Shown: one piece after another, positions 5,736-6,527 of the stretch
Numbering within the stretch: the stretch's first letter is position 1
How the letters are laid out: each line of letters starts with the position of its first letter
From: Candidatus Poseidoniales archaeon
Lineage (GTDB): Archaea; Thermoplasmatota; Poseidoniia; Poseidoniales; Thalassarchaeaceae
NCBI GenBank assembly: GCA_022447885.1
Contig: JAKUTA010000071.1
Span: forward strand, 1-6,527
Length of the DNA stretch: 6,527 bases
Direction of reading: 5' to 3'
Notes under the pieces: generated by a model
Told to the model about the DNA's origin: nothing
What the model saw: the letters and a program-made list of their open reading frames with translations, nothing else
The model's database searches: none
Position numbers and translations under genes: made by a program

Positions 5736-6527
5736 TCAGTCGAAATACTGGCTGGCGTAGGCGCGCGCATCCGCCGGCGAGTACCCCATGGCGATGAGCT
5801 GCTGCTCATACTGCTGCTGTTCTGGGGAGATCGAGGTCGCCCAGGCTTGTTCGTGAATCTGGGCGCTGGAGCCCTTCTTGCCACGGCGCAACACCAGCAC
5901 GAGCATCGTCACGATGAGCAGCAGCAGGAAGCCGCCTCCGATCGCTGCCAGCATCATCCCATTTTCGCCCCCCAATCCCAGGAAGGCATCGGACTCGTTC
6001 TCACTGGTGTCAGTTGGTGTGGTTTCGTCAGGTTTCTGCTCCTCGGGCTCAGGCTGGGGCTCGCAACCGGTCTCATCCACAACCACTCCAGCCGCGGTTC
6101 CGGGGCAGGCATCGTCGGAATCGGGCACGCCGTCGTCATCGCTGTCAGGAAGCCAGATCGGGCAGCCGGTGCCGTTGGTTCCGTCGGCCACGCCAACCTC
6201 ATTCGGGCACTGGTCTCCTTGGAAGCCCGAGGCGTTGTCACCGAACCCGTCAACGTCGGTATCGAGCCACTGCGTGGGGTCGGTGAAGAAATCGTCACCT
6301 TGGTTCCTCCATCCGTCCCCCTCGAGGTCCTGGCAGCCGACCAGGCCCTGCGTCGAGTCGCCGCCGCTTTCGGGGCAGTCATCATCGTCGTTGGGAATGC
6401 CGTCGCGGTCGACGTCATCAGCCCAGTACTCATCGAGGTTGATGATACTGAAGTTCGCTCCGTAGAGCACGTTGTTCGGCTCATCTTGCTCGGTGACCGC
6501 ATCTGTCGAGTCGATGGTCAACATGCA
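5736..6527 (-). CDS. Large surface protein, C-terminal part: CARDB end, TSP3 calcium repeats, membrane anchor, short tail
   Basis: The frame is open to the window edge and the visible start (ATG at 6524) has no signal peptide, so the gene's 5' part lies outside. Numbered from that Met, residues 1-27 (LTIDSTDAVTEQDEPNNVLY) match the end of a CARDB adhesion domain (D-x-x-x-V-x-E-x-x-E-x-NN). Residues 35-155 hold thrombospondin type 3-like calcium-binding repeats: DVDRDGIPNDDDDC (37-50), DLEGDGW (66-72), DTDVDGFGDN (88-97) and DSDDDGVPDSDDAC (127-140), with paired cysteines. Residues 155-188 are a Pro/Glu/Thr-rich stalk. A membrane helix spans about 190-212, followed by RRGKKG. The tail ends in YEQQLIAMGYSPADARAYAS (239-258), resembling a UBA-like three-helix unit or the short tails common on Poseidoniales surface proteins. 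It is probably a cell-surface adhesion or degradative protein held outside the cell; any catalytic domain is out of view. Confidence 0.85.
   Translation of the reverse strand, partial: CMLTIDSTDAVTEQDEPNNVLYGANFSIINLDEYWADDVDRDGIPNDDDDCPESGGDSTQGLVGCQDLEGDGWRNQGDDFFTDPTQWLDTDVDGFGDNASGFQGDQCPNEVGVADGTNGTGCPIWLPDSDDDGVPDSDDACPGTAAGVVVDETGCEPQPEPEEQKPDETTPTDTSENESDAFLGLGGENGMMLAAIGGGFLLLLIVTMLVLVLRRGKKGSSAQIHEQAWATSISPEQQQYEQQLIAMGYSPADARAYASQYFD

Noticed and set aside
6014..6286. Arginine-rich + strand frame opposite the TSP3 repeats
   Set aside because: An antisense product of the repeated GAC/GAT codons; no start signal or domain.

Overview
This is a high-GC, gene-dense window with short gaps. 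It most likely comes from an uncultured marine archaeon, probably Marine Group II/Poseidoniales or a related Thermoplasmata-like lineage. That is an inference from family content: a ThiI-like THUMP protein, a propeller-PKD protein, a CARDB/thrombospondin-type-3 surface protein with a short cytoplasmic tail, a membrane-tethered C2H2 finger, and one promoter-like element placed as in leaderless archaeal transcripts. There is no rRNA or other decisive marker, so a bacterial origin is not fully excluded.

Left part (1-3049, all + strand). The window opens inside the C-terminal part of purF (amidophosphoribosyltransferase, first step of purine synthesis). The visible copy has an in-frame TAG and an altered PRPP-binding motif close to the window edge. 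After 75 nt comes a 290-residue relative of the tRNA 4-thiouridine synthetase ThiI. It keeps the N-terminal and THUMP RNA-binding parts but has lost the SGGxDS ATP-binding loop and about half of the catalytic domain. After a further 33 nt comes a 528-residue protein with a beta-propeller, an acidic linker and a C-terminal PKD domain, but no signal peptide.

Right part (3050-6527) encodes envelope proteins. A secreted, C-terminally membrane-anchored protein on the - strand (3071-4267) diverges from a four-helix CopD-like membrane protein on the + strand (4345-4887). Both are predicted to start with histidine after signal cleavage, which raises a tentative metal-related link. A type I membrane protein with an outside beta-sandwich and an inside C2H2 zinc finger follows on the - strand (4912-5607). 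Last comes the C-terminal portion of a large surface protein with CARDB and calcium-binding TSP3 repeats, a membrane anchor and a UBA-like tail (5736-6527, - strand), which runs off the window.

No RNA genes, CRISPR arrays, insertion sequences or tandem DNA repeats were seen. The points most worth following are the degenerate ThiI homologue, the membrane-tethered zinc finger, and the purF interruption, which is probably a sequence error at a contig end.
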